The notes: generated by a model not told the origin, from the sequence alone. DNA of 64,000 nucleotides from Mycobacterium celatum (GCF_002101595.1 NZ_LQOM01000025.1:1-64000), one strand, 5' to 3'. Positions 35,241 through 44,128 are shown, counted from the stretch's first letter. A program made the numbers and translations.

Positions 35241-36320
35241 TCATCGCTTGAACCGTCCGGCGAAGCCGCGCAGCGGAAGGTCTGCGCTGGTGAGCAGTCC
35301 GGGCGGTGCCGCGACGACGGATGCGATCGCGTTGAGCGCCGGCAGCCCGGTGACCGTCATCCCGATCGAGGCGAACGACGCCGGATCAGACAGGTCCACA
35401 CCGGGTTTGGGAAAGATCATGTGCTTGTTGTAGATGCACGGATCGCCGTTGATCTGGGTGATGTAGCAGCCCTTGATATCCCAACTCGGGTCGGTGTGCG
35501 GGGTCATCTGCCACTCCAGGTGCGTTTCGATGCGCGGAATCCCGTCCACCATGCCCTGGTACTTGATGTAGTTCGCGCCGAGCGACCCCTTCGGCAGCCG
35601 ATACCAGCCCAGATCAACGTCTTTGGTGCACGCGCCCAGTTCGTAGTTGAACGTGACCTCGTCGAGGTGCACGTCGAAGCAGTCGGCCATCATCAGCACG
35701 CTGTCGGCGAAGACGCGGGTGTACTTCTCCAGCATCCCCGGGACTTCCGGGTCGTCGACGGGCCGACCGTATCCGACTTCTTTCCACGTGTCGGCCGAAT
35801 GATGACAGGACACGTCGACCGATTCGATCGTGGTGATGTTCTCGATCTCGGCGACGTCGGCCGAGCATACGATCCCGAGGATCTGGTTGAGGCCAGGGTT
35901 CATGCCCGTGCCATAGAAGGTCGCGCCGCCCTTCTCGCACGCCTCCTGCAAAAGCTGCGTCACGGGCTTGCCCGACGGATGGGGATGATTGGTGTCGCGG
36001 TGCCAGCCGGTAATCCAGTCTGCGGTCGTCACAACGTTGATGCCCGCTTCGAGCACGCGGACGTAGAGATCTTCGTCGGGGAAGACACCGTGAAACGTCA
36101 GCACGTCGGGTTTGGCGGCGATGATGTCGTCGACCGATCCGGTCGCGATGACGCCGATGGGCGCCAGGCCGGCGATCTCCCCCGCATCGCGACCGACCTT
36201 TTCCGGTGTGTAGCAGTGCAATCCGACTAACTCGAGATCCGCATGGTTGCCGATGCGCTTGATCATTTCGGTGCCGACATTGCCGGTGGCGACCTGGAAG
36301 ACACGGATCGGTTTCTGCAC
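35241..36320 (-). CDS. NAD(P)-binding DHDPR-like oxidoreductase
   Basis: A 359-residue protein with an N-terminal Rossmann domain (FQVATGNVGTEMIKRI), a second region with FYGTGMNPGLNQ, and the overall pattern of the dihydrodipicolinate-reductase-like / 2,4-diaminopentanoate-dehydrogenase-like group common in mycobacteria. The cofactor is NAD(P)H; the substrate is unknown. The start is GTG 36320 with GAAAGG upstream; a longer frame to 36380 would overlap the Rieske gene and lacks that site. It lies 14 bases after the Rieske gene in the same operon, so it probably acts on the same pathway. It sits 4 bases from the convergent ldtB stop. Confidence 0.8.
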   Translation of the reverse strand: MQKPIRVFQVATGNVGTEMIKRIGNHADLELVGLHCYTPEKVGRDAGEIAGLAPIGVIATGSVDDIIAAKPDVLTFHGVFPDEDLYVRVLEAGINVVTTADWITGWHRDTNHPHPSGKPVTQLLQEACEKGGATFYGTGMNPGLNQILGIVCSADVAEIENITTIESVDVSCHHSADTWKEVGYGRPVDDPEVPGMLEKYTRVFADSVLMMADCFDVHLDEVTFNYELGACTKDVDLGWYRLPKGSLGANYIKYQGMVDGIPRIETHLEWQMTPHTDPSWDIKGCYITQINGDPCIYNKHMIFPKPGVDLSDPASFASIGMTVTGLPALNAIASVVAAPPGLLTSADLPLRGFAGRFKR

Positions 36321-36334
36321 TGCCGTAGACCTTT

Positions 36335-37330
36335 CTAAACGGAGCTTGCTGTGGCTGGGGGATAGAACTGGGTGGCCCACTTGCGGATTGCGGTGAAGCC
36401 CTCGTTTTCGGCGGCGGCCAGCGCGGGGCGGTCGGAGTACCGCTGGTGCTGCCAGATGTTGACGTCGGCAAGGAACTGGTCGATGACGTCTTGAGCGAAT
36501 TGTTGTGCTCTGGCTTCGGCTTTGGGGGAATCGTTGCCGGGAGTGCGGCCGATGTAGACCATGAACCGCACATCCGAGGTGTGCTCGTCGACCGGGGTGA
36601 TCGCCGAGATCGTGCGGTTGTCGACCATGCCCCAGCTTTTCGTCACCGCGACACCCAGTCCGCCGTTGATCGCCTCGACACCGCTTGTGACGTCGTCGAT
36701 CGACTGGCCATCGTCACCTTCGAAGGTGATTGTGAAGTCGACGTAGGACACCGGCTCGTCGAAGTCGTGGCGGGTGAACACCGGGACGATCGGCGTCTGG
36801 TGGACGAACTTGAAATGCGCGAAATCCACGCCGTTTTCAAGCACATATTGCGGATGCAGTTCCAGCTGCGGGCGGTACAGGCGGGCTTGCGGGTAGTAGT
36901 CAGCGGCGCTGGTGCCGTCGTCAAAGCTGGCGAACACGTCGGGAACGTCGAAGTACGGCTGGCGTCCCTCGATGTCATGCCAGATATAGACGGATTCGTT
37001 GCGTTCCACCACGGGATACGTGCGGATGCGGCGCCCGCGGTTGGGGCGGTCCTGGTACGGGATGCAGACATTGCGGCCCTCGTGGTTCCACTGCCAACCA
37101 TGAAACGGGCATTGGATGACCTCGCCTTCGACCCGCCCGCCGTATCCGAGGTGCGCGCCCAGGTGCTCGCAGTAGGCGTCCATGACCGTCAGCAGGCCCG
37201 ATTGGGCGCGCCAGGCGACCATTTCGCGCCCGAAATACGTCATCCGGTGGACGTCGCCGATGCCGATCTCGTCAGACCAGGCGACCTGAAACCACCCGCT
37301 GGGCGTCATCGACAGAGGCGGTTTGGCCAT
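36335..37330 (-). CDS. Rieske non-heme iron oxygenase (KshA-like)
   Basis: A 331-residue oxygenase with Rieske ligands in YCEHLGAH and CPFHGWQW and the iron site in VLENGVDFAHFKFVH. It is similar in size and layout to the Rieske protein at 8244-9332 and to KshA-type steroid hydroxylases. It heads a two-gene operon with the DHDPR-like reductase and is divergent from a TetR gene across a perfect palindrome, so TetR control is very likely. The start is ATG 37330, with AAGGGA upstream. A separate reductase component would be needed for electrons; the downstream dehydrogenase has no flavin or iron-sulfur motif that would suit this. Confidence 0.9.
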   Translation of the reverse strand: MAKPPLSMTPSGWFQVAWSDEIGIGDVHRMTYFGREMVAWRAQSGLLTVMDAYCEHLGAHLGYGGRVEGEVIQCPFHGWQWNHEGRNVCIPYQDRPNRGRRIRTYPVVERNESVYIWHDIEGRQPYFDVPDVFASFDDGTSAADYYPQARLYRPQLELHPQYVLENGVDFAHFKFVHQTPIVPVFTRHDFDEPVSYVDFTITFEGDDGQSIDDVTSGVEAINGGLGVAVTKSWGMVDNRTISAITPVDEHTSDVRFMVYIGRTPGNDSPKAEARAQQFAQDVIDQFLADVNIWQHQRYSDRPALAAAENEGFTAIRKWATQFYPPATASSV

Positions 37331-37363
37331 GGCCTAGCGGAGTCCCTTCCCATCGACACCAGA

Positions 37364-37383
37364 ATCATAGGAGACTCTATGAT
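37364..37383. promoter_or_regulatory. perfect palindrome ATCATAG-N6-CTATGAT with a -10 on each strand
   Basis: Seven-base arms separated by six bases, between the divergent Rieske and TetR genes. The right arm holds TATGAT (37378-37383), six bases before ATG 37390, implying a leaderless TetR mRNA. The left arm holds TATGAT on the other strand, giving a 27-base leader for the Rieske gene. A repressor bound here would block both. Confidence 0.65.
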
Positions 37384-37389
37384 AATTTT

Positions 37390-38025
37390 ATGGCTCGGTC
37401 AACGAAAGCCGACAGCGCTCGCCGGCGGCCCAACCGTCGAGGAGCGGCGACCCGTGAGAACCTGCTCGAAGCTGCGCTAACGGCGTTGGCCTCGGGAGAT
37501 CCTGGCACGATCTCCGCCAACTACATTGCGCGAGAGATCGGCGCGACGTGGGGCACCGTGCAGTACCAGTTCGGCGACACCGACGGATTCTGGGCGGCGG
37601 TGCTGCGTTACACAGCCGAGCGACGAGCCGATCTCTTCACCGATCCGGACACTTCGCGCAGCCTGCGTGAGCGCGTAGCCGACATCATCGACACGCTTTA
37701 TGACGGCCTGACCAACCGCGATTCACGAGCAATCGAGCATCTTCGGGCCGCGCTGCCGCGCGATCCTGCCGAGCTTGAGCGGCTCTATCCGCAGACGGCA
37801 TCCGAACTGTATTCGTGGGGGCAAGGGTGGTTGGAAACGTGTCAGAAGGCATTCGCCGACCTGCACATCGATCCTCGTCGCGTTCGCGAAGTGGCGTTTC
37901 TGATTCCCGGCGCGATGCGGGGCATTGCCTCCGAAAGGCAACTTGGCACCTACTTCGACCTTGACGAAGCTCGCCGCGGCCTGACCAACGCGATTGTGGC
38001 CTACCTCGATGACCGCGATCAATGA
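37390..38025 (+). CDS. TetR-family transcriptional regulator
   Basis: A 211-residue protein. The N-terminal helix-turn-helix is in residues about 20-65 (TRENLLEAALTAL...ISANYIAREIGATWGTVQYQFGD). The C-terminal ligand domain is variable, as usual for the family. The recognition helix carries the unusual WGTVQYQFGDTDGFW in place of the common S/KGxLYxHFxxKExL. Its start codon lies six bases beyond the -10 inside the palindrome at 37364-37383, so it probably represses itself and the divergent Rieske-reductase operon. The inducer is presumably a substrate or CoA intermediate of that pathway. The M. tuberculosis region here instead carries Rv2517c-Rv2512. Confidence 0.9.
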   Translation: MARSTKADSARRRPNRRGAATRENLLEAALTALASGDPGTISANYIAREIGATWGTVQYQFGDTDGFWAAVLRYTAERRADLFTDPDTSRSLRERVADIIDTLYDGLTNRDSRAIEHLRAALPRDPAELERLYPQTASELYSWGQGWLETCQKAFADLHIDPRRVREVAFLIPGAMRGIASERQLGTYFDLDEARRGLTNAIVAYLDDRDQ

Positions 38026-38044
38026 AGGGCCGTCGTGCTCTTGG

Positions 38045-38118
38045 GGTGGCTGACGGGACTCGAACCCGCGACACCCAGGATCACAACCTGGTGCTCTACC
38101 AGCTGAACTACAGCCACC
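38045..38118 (-). tRNA. tRNA-His (GUG)
   Basis: A 74-base cloverleaf on the minus strand. Acceptor GTGGCTG/CAGCCAC, with the extra encoded G at -1 (38118) facing discriminator C73, the identity element of tRNA-His. Anticodon loop TTGTGAT (anticodon GTG), T-arm GGGTTCGAGTCCC. CCA is not encoded. Confidence 0.97.
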
Positions 38119-38152
38119 ATTGCCGCCAGCCCAGCCGGCGGCGACGTCGATA

Positions 38153-38800
38153 CTAGCCGCTCGGGTGCTCGGCAGCCGAATCGATTCCCTCCGCCGAGTT
38201 CACCGGCGCCCCCAGCTCGGCGGCTACCGCCGCGATCTCGCTGGTAGCCGGTCCCGGCGGCGGCACGAACGCGGTCCGCCGGTAGTACTGCAGTTCGCGG
38301 ATCGACTCGTGGATGTCGGCCAGCGCGCGGTGCGCCAGACCCTTGGCCGGCTGCCCGTAGTAGATGCGCGGATACCAGCGCCGGCACAGCTCCTTGATCG
38401 AGCTGACGTCGATCATCCGATAGTGCAGGTAGGAATCCAGAGCCGGCATGTCGCGGGCGATGAAGCCGCGATCGGTCGCGATCGAATTGCCCGCCAAAGG
38501 CGCCGTCTTGGGTTGTTTAACATGCTCCCGGATGTAGTCGAGCACCATCGTTTCCGCGGTCGCCAGGTCGACGGTGGAGGCGCGAACCTCGTCGATCAGC
38601 CCCGAACGGGCGTGCATGTCCTTGACCACGTCGATCATCGACGACAACGCCGCATCGTCGGCGTGGATCACCACATCCATACCGTCGCCGAGGATGTTCA
38701 ACTCGCCATCGGTAACCAGGACGGCGATCTCGATCAGTTTGTCCGTGCGCAGGTTAAGCCCGGTCATCTCGCAGTCGATCCACACCAGGTGGTCACGCAC
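38153..38800 (-). CDS. orn: oligoribonuclease
   Basis: A 215-residue DEDDh 3'-5' exoribonuclease that degrades 2-5-nt RNAs, including pGpG and nanoRNA. The first catalytic Asp and Glu are in WIDCEMTG, the second Asp in NSIATDRGF, and the His/Asp in HRALADI, with the typical [11 protein letters not shown]. The start is GTG 38800 by comparison with Rv2511 (which begins MQDELVW; here MRDHLVW); GTG 38818 would add six residues. The C-terminal tail is Ala/Glu/Ser-rich. No strong ribosome site is visible. It is followed by tRNA-His in the same orientation. Confidence 0.96.
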   Translation of the reverse strand: MRDHLVWIDCEMTGLNLRTDKLIEIAVLVTDGELNILGDGMDVVIHADDAALSSMIDVVKDMHARSGLIDEVRASTVDLATAETMVLDYIREHVKQPKTAPLAGNSIATDRGFIARDMPALDSYLHYRMIDVSSIKELCRRWYPRIYYGQPAKGLAHRALADIHESIRELQYYRRTAFVPPPGPATSEIAAVAAELGAPVNSAEGIDSAAEHPSG

Positions 38801-38905
38801 AGCGTTCACAACCAACACACGTTAGCCGCACCACCTGCCGACACACGCAGCTGGCAGTAATGTCGACCAGTGCTGGCATGAATCAGGGGAGAGGACACGC
38901 GCGTT

Positions 38906-40441
38906 ATGAGCAGCGAATCGACAGCAACTCCCGCAAAGCAGATCGCGGCCGGTTACGCCGTTGACGGCCAGGCGCTGGAGCTGGGCACCGTCGTTGTCGA
39001 CGGCGCCGCGGACCCCGCCGCGCAGGTCCGCATCCCGCTTGCCACCGTCAACCGGCACGGTTTGGTGGCCGGGGCCACCGGTACCGGAAAGACGAAAACG
39101 CTGCAGCTGCTCGCCGAGCAACTCTCGGCGGCCGGCGTGCCAGTGCTGATGGCCGACGTCAAGGGCGACCTGTCCGGGCTGTCCCGGCCCGGAGAGAGCA
39201 GCGACAAGATCACCGCGCGCGCCAAGGAAACCGGCGACACGTGGGAGGCGAGCGCCTTTCCAGTGGATTTCCTGTCGCTGGGCACCAAGGGAATCGGCGT
39301 TCCGGTGCGGGCCACCATCGCAAGCTTCGGGCCCGTCTTGCTGTCGAAAGTATTGGGACTCAACGCTACCCAAGAATCGACACTGGGCCTGATATTCCAC
39401 TACGCCGAGCAGAAAAACTACGAGCTGCTGGACCTGAAAGATTTGCGCGCGGTGATCAGCAAGCTCACCAGCGACGAGGGCAAGGGCGATCTGAAAGCGC
39501 TTGGTGGCGTTTCCGCGCAAACTGCCGGCGTCATCCTGCGTGCTCTGGTCAACCTGGAAGCCGAAGGCGCCGACACGTTTTTCGGTGAGCCGGAACTCAA
39601 ACCCAAGGATCTGCTGCGTTTTGACGACAAAGGCCGCGGGGTCATCTCGCTGCTGGAGCTGGGCGACCAGGCGGCGCGGCCGGTGCTGTTCTCCACCTTC
39701 TTGATGTGGGTGCTGTCCGATCTGTTCAAGTCCCTGCCCGAGATCGGCGACGTCGACAAACCCAAGCTGGTGTTCTTCTTCGACGAGGCCCACCTGTTGT
39801 TCAGCGAAGCGTCAAAGGCGTTTCTGGAGCAGGTCGAGCAGACCGTCAAGCTGATCCGCTCTCGCGGTGTCGGCGTGTTCTTCTGCACCCAGCTGCCCAC
39901 CGATATCCCCAACAGCGTGCTGTCGCAGTTGGGCGCGCGCATCCAGCATGCGCTGCGCGCGTTCACGCCCGACGACCAGAAGGCGTTGACGAAAACGGTT
40001 CGCACGTATCCGAAAACCGATGTCTACGACCTGGCTTCGGCGTTGACGTCGCTCGGTATCGGCGAAGCCGTGGTCACGGTGTTGTCAGAGCGCGGCGCCC
40101 CGACCCCGGTGGCGTGGACCAGGCTGCGCTCACCCCGTTCGCTGATGGCCGCGATCGGCAACGACGCGATCGGCAAAGCAGCCAAGTCCAGTCCGCTGCA
40201 GGCGACGTACGGCGAGACCAAGGACCGGGAGTCGGCCTACGAGAAGATCGAAGCCGAAATAGCGCAAGCTGCCCAGGCCGGCCCGCCCGCGCAGTCGGCG
40301 CCATCAAAGCCCGCGGCAGTTGAAAAGAAGCCCGGCTGGTTCAAGCGGTTCGTCAACAGCAAGGGCTTCCAGACGTTCCTCAACGCGCTTGGCCGGGAAC
40401 TCGTGCGCAGCATGATGGGCACCGGCAAGCGGCGCCGCTAG
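38906..40441 (+). CDS. HerA/DUF853-type P-loop ATPase (Rv2510c homologue)
   Basis: A 511-residue protein with Walker A GATGTGKTK near residue 56, Walker B KLVFFFDEAHLLF near 288, and QTVKLIRSRGVGVFFCTQ typical of HerA-like (DUF853) ATPases. The C-terminus is Lys/Arg-rich. By family it is a hexameric DNA-translocase-like ATPase; its cellular role is not established. The start is ATG 38906 with GGGGAGAGG upstream. It is divergent from orn and convergent with cmrA across a perfect inverted repeat. The gene order matches Rv2511-Rv2509. Confidence 0.92.
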   Translation: MSSESTATPAKQIAAGYAVDGQALELGTVVVDGAADPAAQVRIPLATVNRHGLVAGATGTGKTKTLQLLAEQLSAAGVPVLMADVKGDLSGLSRPGESSDKITARAKETGDTWEASAFPVDFLSLGTKGIGVPVRATIASFGPVLLSKVLGLNATQESTLGLIFHYAEQKNYELLDLKDLRAVISKLTSDEGKGDLKALGGVSAQTAGVILRALVNLEAEGADTFFGEPELKPKDLLRFDDKGRGVISLLELGDQAARPVLFSTFLMWVLSDLFKSLPEIGDVDKPKLVFFFDEAHLLFSEASKAFLEQVEQTVKLIRSRGVGVFFCTQLPTDIPNSVLSQLGARIQHALRAFTPDDQKALTKTVRTYPKTDVYDLASALTSLGIGEAVVTVLSERGAPTPVAWTRLRSPRSLMAAIGNDAIGKAAKSSPLQATYGETKDRESAYEKIEAEIAQAAQAGPPAQSAPSKPAAVEKKPGWFKRFVNSKGFQTFLNALGRELVRSMMGTGKRRR

Positions 40442-40456
40442 CACTGATTTACGCTC

Positions 40457-40517
40457 CGCGAAAGTGCAACTAGCGACGCGTTGTTCGAGAGCCAGCGTCG
40501 GCAGTTGCACTTTCGCG
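40457..40517. repeat. perfect 15-base inverted repeat between convergent genes
   Basis: CGCGAAAGTGCAACT (40457-40471) and its exact complement (40503-40517) flank a 31-base loop. It occupies most of the gap between the convergent Rv2510c-like and cmrA genes and may terminate both. The arm length and perfect match also suit a dispersed palindromic repeat unit (REPIN-like). Confidence 0.6.
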
Positions 40518-40528
40518 ACGAAACAAAC

Positions 40529-41335
40529 CTATCCGCCGCCGAGCTTCTTGTAGAAGCTGCCGACGATCGGCGCCACGATGGCGCGCGGCGCGTACCCGCT
40601 GGCCACCGACATCGCCTTGGACGTCAAGCCCGGGACGACGCGCATCTTGTTGCGCTCCAACGCATCCAGTGACACGCGGGCAGTGTGCTCGGTCGAAATC
40701 CACAGGAATTCGGGCACCAGCTTCTCCACCAGCGAGGCCTCGGCCTCGTCGGGTAGCTCGGTACGCACCGGGCCGGGCGCCAGCAGCGTGACGTGCACGC
40801 CGGAGCCGCGCAGTTCGCCTCGCAGCGATTCGCTGAAGGTGTTCACGAACGCCTTGGTGGCCGCGTAGGTCGCGTTGTAGGGAATCGGCGAATTGCCCGC
40901 CGCCGAACCGGAAATCAAGATACCGCCGGACCGGCGTTCGACCATGCCCGGCAGCACAGCCAACGTAAGATCATGCACCCCAAGGACATTCAGTTGCACC
41001 TGAGCCTTTTCACCCTCGGGGTCGAGGCCGGCCACCGGCCCGAACGTCGCGGTGCCCGCGTTGGCGCACAAGACCGACACGGGACGGGCGGCCAGCTCGT
41101 CGCACAATTTCGCCCGGCCTGCGGGGTCGGCCAGGTTGGCCGGGCGAACGTCCACCGCGACCCCGTACTTGTCGACCAGGCGGGCGGCAAGCTCGTTGAG
41201 CAGGTCTTCGCGTCGCGCGGTGACGATCAGGCTGTGGCCGCGCGCAGCTAATTCGGTGGCCAGCGCTTCGCCGATGTTCTGCGACGCGCCGGTGACAACG
41301 GCCCGCGCATCGGGGCTGGGAGCGGGTACAGGCAT
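40529..41335 (-). CDS. cmrA: mycolate reductase (short-chain dehydrogenase)
   Basis: A 268-residue SDR with the NADPH motif TGASQNIG, NAGTATFG, and the catalytic Ser-Tyr-Lys in SGSAAGNSPIPYNATYAATK. It is nearly collinear with Rv2509 (CmrA), which reduces the beta-keto group of newly condensed mycolates to the mature beta-hydroxy form. The start is ATG 41335 by comparison with Rv2509 (MPxPAPSPDARAVVTGAS). TACGAT ends seven bases before that ATG, suggesting leaderless transcription. It is divergent from the MFS gene by 49 bases. Confidence 0.95.
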   Translation of the reverse strand: MPVPAPSPDARAVVTGASQNIGEALATELAARGHSLIVTARREDLLNELAARLVDKYGVAVDVRPANLADPAGRAKLCDELAARPVSVLCANAGTATFGPVAGLDPEGEKAQVQLNVLGVHDLTLAVLPGMVERRSGGILISGSAAGNSPIPYNATYAATKAFVNTFSESLRGELRGSGVHVTLLAPGPVRTELPDEAEASLVEKLVPEFLWISTEHTARVSLDALERNKMRVVPGLTSKAMSVASGYAPRAIVAPIVGSFYKKLGGG

Positions 41336-41342
41336 GCGGCCC

Positions 41343-41378
41343 ATCGTAAGCATGCGGGTCGCTACCAGCGGTTACCCT
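41343..41378. promoter_or_regulatory. divergent leaderless promoters of cmrA and the MFS gene
   Basis: TACGAT on the minus strand (41348-41343) lies seven bases before ATG 41335, and TACCCT on the plus strand (41373-41378) lies six bases before ATG 41385. Neither gene has a Shine-Dalgarno, so both transcripts are probably leaderless. Confidence 0.4.
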
Positions 41379-41384
41379 CCCAGC

Positions 41385-42719
41385 ATGAGCAACCCGGAGC
41401 CGGGCGGGCACGCACCCGGGCGATCCGGGGTGCTGGCGTGGGCACTGTGGGACTGCGGTGCCACCGGCGTGAGCGCGATCGTGGTGACCTTCGTGTTCTC
41501 GGTGTATCTGACCAGCACCGTTGGCGAGGGCATGCCCGGCGGCAGCTCACCGGCCAGCTGGCTGGGACGCGCACTGGCCGTCGCCGGGCTGACCATCGCG
41601 CTGCTCGCACCGGTCATCGGCGTCTGGGTGGAATCCCCGCGCCGCCGGCGCACGGCACTGATGCTGATGACCGTGCTCGCCGTCGTCCTGACCAGCGCAA
41701 TGAGCCTCATCCGCGACCAACCCGCCTACCTGTGGCCCGGCCTGGCGCTGCTGGCCGGCACCGCTGCCTGCGGCGACCTCGCCAGCGTCCCGTACAACGC
41801 GATGCTGCGTCAGCTGTCCACCCCGCAGACCTCCGGACGGATCTCCGGGTTCGGCTGGGCCGCCGGCTATGTCGGCAGCGTCGTGCTGCTGCTGGTCGTC
41901 TACCTGGGCTTCATCTCCGGCAAAGGCGACGCCCACGGTCTGCTGCACCTGCCCAGCGTCGACGGCATGAACGTGCGCGCCGCGATGCTGCTCGCCGCCG
42001 CGTGGCTGGCGCTGCTGGCCCTGCCGCTGCTGCTGACCGCCCACCGGCTGCCGGCATCCACCGAGACCGTGCCGCCCGTCGCCGGCGTACTGGGCGGCTA
42101 CCGCAGACTGTGGGCCGACCTGACCGCCGAATGGCGGCGCGACCATAACCTGGTGTACTTCCTGCTGGCCAGCGCCGTCTTTCGGGACGGTCTGGCCGGG
42201 GTGTTCACCTTCGGTGCTGTCCTCGGCGTGAATGTGTACGGCATCTCGCAGGCCAACGTGCTGATCTTCGGAGTGGCCGCCAGCGTGGTCGCCGCATTCG
42301 GCGCGGTGCTGGGCGGGCTGGTCGACGACCGGCTCGGCTCCAAGACCGTCATCGTGGGGTCACTGGCCGCGATCATCACGATGGGGCTCGTCTTGATGAC
42401 GTTGTCGGGTCCACGCGCGTTCTGGGCGTGCGGGCTTCTGCTGTGCCTGTTCATCGGGCCGGCGCAGGCTTCGGCGCGCACGCTGCTGCTGCGAATGTCC
42501 AAACACGGCAAGGAAGGTGTGGCGTTCGGGCTCTACACGATGACCGGGCGGGCGGTGTCTTTCCTTGCGCCGTGGCTGTTTTCGGTCTTCGTCGACGTGT
42601 TCGGCGCGGTCCGCGCCGGGATGGGCGGGCTGTGCCTGGTCCTCGGCATCGGGCTGGCGGCCATGGTGATGGTGCGCGCACCGCGCCGCGCCGCCGTCGT
42701 GCCGCAAAGCGCCGGTTAA
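41385..42719 (+). CDS. MFS transporter, UMF1-like (Rv2508c homologue)
   Basis: A 444-residue protein with about twelve hydrophobic helices. Early features are WALWDCGATGVSAIVVTFVFSVYL (broken here into its two helices) and GDLASVPYNAMLRQL. These fit the UMF1/Atg22-like branch of the major facilitator superfamily. It lies in the inner membrane; the substrate is unknown. The start is ATG 41385, with no ribosome site and a -10-like TACCCT six bases before. The stop overlaps the stop of the convergent MmpS-like gene by four bases. It is the homologue of Rv2508c by position. Confidence 0.88.
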   Translation: MSNPEPGGHAPGRSGVLAWALWDCGATGVSAIVVTFVFSVYLTSTVGEGMPGGSSPASWLGRALAVAGLTIALLAPVIGVWVESPRRRRTALMLMTVLAVVLTSAMSLIRDQPAYLWPGLALLAGTAACGDLASVPYNAMLRQLSTPQTSGRISGFGWAAGYVGSVVLLLVVYLGFISGKGDAHGLLHLPSVDGMNVRAAMLLAAAWLALLALPLLLTAHRLPASTETVPPVAGVLGGYRRLWADLTAEWRRDHNLVYFLLASAVFRDGLAGVFTFGAVLGVNVYGISQANVLIFGVAASVVAAFGAVLGGLVDDRLGSKTVIVGSLAAIITMGLVLMTLSGPRAFWACGLLLCLFIGPAQASARTLLLRMSKHGKEGVAFGLYTMTGRAVSFLAPWLFSVFVDVFGAVRAGMGGLCLVLGIGLAAMVMVRAPRRAAVVPQSAG

Positions 42720-43480
42720 GAGGGAGCGTCGCAGACGGTCAAACCCGAGCCGGTGTGCTCGCGCACCTGGACACCGGCCACGGTGACCGTGCACGTGACC
42801 TTGTTGCCGATGTTGATGATCGTGACGTTGGCCTTGCGATCGCCGGACTTGGGCAGGCTGACTTGTTTGCTCCACGGCAGCGCCACGTTGAACTCGGTCT
42901 GCATCACGCCGCCGGTGTCGACATAGGTGATGCTGATCGCCCGGCCCTCCCCGCTGACGTTGTAGACGACGGCCTCTTCGCCGGCGGCACTGGTGGTCTC
43001 GCTCGATTCCGGAGGCTCGGACGTCGAGGTGGTGGCGCCGGGCGCCGATGTGGTTGTCGACGGCGACGCCGCCGACCCGGAGGTCTTGGAACCCGGCATC
43101 GCGGGCAGCGGTGCGACCGTGGTCTGTTTTCTGGCGGCGCCGTTGGCGATCACCAGTGCGATGACGAGCGCGGCGACCAGCAACGCCGCTGCCGCCGCGG
43201 CGACCCACAACCAGCGAGGTGGCCTCGGCCGCCCGGCCGGAGGCGTGGTCGGCTGATCCGGCGTCTGGTCCTGCAGCCAATACTGCGGCAACTTCTCGGT
43301 CGGGTTGGTCTCGGTCGGTCCGGGACGCGGCGGAAGACCCTGGTAGGGGGGCGGTCCGTAGGGCGGTTGACCGGCGTAGGCCGGGTCGCTGTACGGCGGG
43401 TAGGGCTGACGGAGCCGTTCGGTCGGTTCGCCGCCGGGCCGAGCCGGACGGGTGTACTCGGATCGACGCGGATCGTTCAT
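42716..43480 (-). CDS. MmpS-domain membrane protein (Rv2507 homologue)
   Basis: A 254-residue protein: a Pro/Tyr/Gly-rich cytoplasmic N-terminus (about 1-88, with repeats such as PPYGPPPYQG), one transmembrane helix (about 92-113), a Thr/Ser-rich stalk, and a beta-rich MmpS-like outer domain with NVTIINIGNKVTCTVTVAG and a C-terminal Cys that could pair with the one in KVTC. The role is probably in the cell envelope. The start is ATG 43480 with GAGGTGGG, only seven bases after the TetR stop, so it is the second gene of the bkaR transcript, as in M. tuberculosis. Confidence 0.85.
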   Translation of the reverse strand: MNDPRRSEYTRPARPGGEPTERLRQPYPPYSDPAYAGQPPYGPPPYQGLPPRPGPTETNPTEKLPQYWLQDQTPDQPTTPPAGRPRPPRWLWVAAAAAALLVAALVIALVIANGAARKQTTVAPLPAMPGSKTSGSAASPSTTTSAPGATTSTSEPPESSETTSAAGEEAVVYNVSGEGRAISITYVDTGGVMQTEFNVALPWSKQVSLPKSGDRKANVTIINIGNKVTCTVTVAGVQVREHTGSGLTVCDAPS

Positions 43481-43487
43481 GCCCACC

Positions 43488-44108
43488 TCACCCTGGCAGG
43501 GTACCTGCCCTGGCGGTCAACGCGGCGACGGTCATCGCCCGCATCACCGTGCGCGACCGCGCGGCCCTGCTCTCGGCGCGCTTGAGGCTGTGCGGGGTCG
43601 AGTTCAGCAACCCGAACACGGCGTGCGCCATCAGCCGGGCGTCGGCCTCGGCGAGGCCGGGTTCCAGCTCGCGCAGCACATCCACCCACACCTCGACGTA
43701 CTGTCGCTGCGCGCGTCGCACCTGGCGCTCGGCGGCAGCGGGCAGATGCGCGAGGTCGCGGTCCTGGATGCGGATCAAATCGGGTTCACCCAAGGCGAAT
43801 TCGAGATGGAAGTCGATCAGGCCGTCGAGAGCCTCGGCGGGGTCAGCGCTGCGGGACTTCACCTCTCGGGCGCCGACCAGCAGCCGGGTGCTGATGCCCA
43901 CCAGCAACTCGACCAGCAGAGACTCTTTGTTCGGGAAGTGCCGATAGATGGCCGGACCGCTGACGCCGGCGGCCGCGCCGATGTCCTCCAGCCGCACCGC
44001 CAAAAACCCGCGCTCGGCGAACAGCCGCTCGGCTGCAACCAGCAGCTGCGCCCGCCGGTCGGACTTCAGCCGACTGCGGCGGTTGTCAGCTGGAGCAGAC
44101 GGTGTCAT
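43488..44108 (-). CDS. bkaR: TetR regulator of branched-chain keto-acid catabolism
   Basis: A 206-residue TetR protein. The helix-turn-helix is in residues about 15-60 (RAQLLVAAERLFAERGF, GVSGPAIYRHFPNKESLL). By position and sequence it is the homologue of Rv2506 (BkaR), which represses the neighbouring branched-chain keto-acid operon. The start is ATG 44108, with AGGAGG nine bases upstream. It is divergent from accD1 across a 45-base coaxial double palindrome covering the predicted -10 of both genes, so autoregulation and repression of the operon are expected. Confidence 0.92.
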   Translation of the reverse strand: MTPSAPADNRRSRLKSDRRAQLLVAAERLFAERGFLAVRLEDIGAAAGVSGPAIYRHFPNKESLLVELLVGISTRLLVGAREVKSRSADPAEALDGLIDFHLEFALGEPDLIRIQDRDLAHLPAAAERQVRRAQRQYVEVWVDVLRELEPGLAEADARLMAHAVFGLLNSTPHSLKRAESRAARSRTVMRAMTVAALTARAGTLPG

Positions 44109-44128
44109 GAACGGCCTCCTGGACAGCT

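Noticed and set aside
36321..36380. N-terminal extension of the DHDPR-like protein to 36380
   Set aside because: It would overlap the end of the Rieske gene, and the Rossmann motif begins right after GTG 36320, which has a ribosome site.
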